Shown here: positions 6,098-6,176 of the stretch, piece by piece | How the letters are laid out: every line of letters begins with the position of its first letter | Numbering within the stretch: position 1 is the first letter of the stretch | DNA from: Betaproteobacteria bacterium | Lineage (GTDB): Bacteria > Pseudomonadota > Gammaproteobacteria > Burkholderiales > Gallionellaceae | Direction of reading: 5' to 3' | DNA length: 6,176 nucleotides | Assembly: GCA_028871775.1 (NCBI GenBank) | Contig: JAGWMH010000110.1 | Location: 1-6,176 of the forward strand | Made by a program: the position numbers and the translations under genes | The notes under the pieces: generated by a model | Seen by the model: only the letters and a program-made list of their open reading frames with translations | Told to the model about the DNA's origin: nothing | The model's database searches: none

Positions 6098-6112
6098 GCA
6101 TTGCGGATGCCT
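6096..6112 (+). terminator. Weak terminator-like hairpin at the end of the hypothetical gene
   Basis: AGGCAT (6096-6101) and ATGCCT (6107-6112) form a six-base-pair stem around a five-base loop, starting inside the TAG stop codon. No T-run follows (GCAAAAGC instead), so intrinsic termination would be weak. The remaining bases to 6176 show no gene or RNA that I can recognise. Confidence 0.25.
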
Positions 6113-6176
6113 GCAAAAGCGGGAGGGTAGATTTCAGCTGCTCTGCTGCTAACTGCCGCTCAACATCCCCAATCCC

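Overview
The window holds six same-strand (+) genes with short gaps, typical of a bacterial chromosome. It looks proteobacterial. The moderately high, uneven GC content, AGGA/GGAG-type ribosome binding sites and gene set would suit a betaproteobacterium (possibly Nitrosomonadales-like), but no marker gene fixes the taxon, so this is a weak inference.

Layout: (1) 2-733, the 3' part of an NRAMP-superfamily metal transporter cut by the left window edge. (2) 838-2211, a complete FprA/adrenodoxin-reductase-type NADPH:ferredoxin reductase with a strong Shine-Dalgarno and a plausible promoter. (3) 2252-3673, a long-form NfeD membrane serine protease with a Ser/Lys dyad, five predicted membrane segments and a C-terminal OB-fold-like domain. 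(4) 3714-4466, a slipin (bacterial stomatin, SPFH family). (5) 4622-5683, a NiCoT-family nickel/cobalt permease. (6) 5744-6097, an unrecognised 117-residue protein with a hydrophobic C-terminus and four cysteines. The last 79 bases hold no recognisable gene.

How the genes relate: nfeD and the slipin gene form the classic protease/stomatin operon involved in membrane protein quality control. The two metal transporters (NRAMP-like and NiCoT) flank this block, but nothing in the sequence shows that they are co-regulated. The reductase is an independent redox gene and is markedly GC-richer than its neighbours.

The most unusual signal is in the 155-base gap between the slipin and nickel-transporter genes. 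Positions 4492-4537 match the 3' end of the ferredoxin reductase gene (2172-2217) at 41 of 46 bases, in the same reading frame and through the stop codon. It looks like the scar of a second, now deleted reductase gene copy. No CRISPR array, tRNA, rRNA, complete insertion sequence or obviously new multi-gene system was found.
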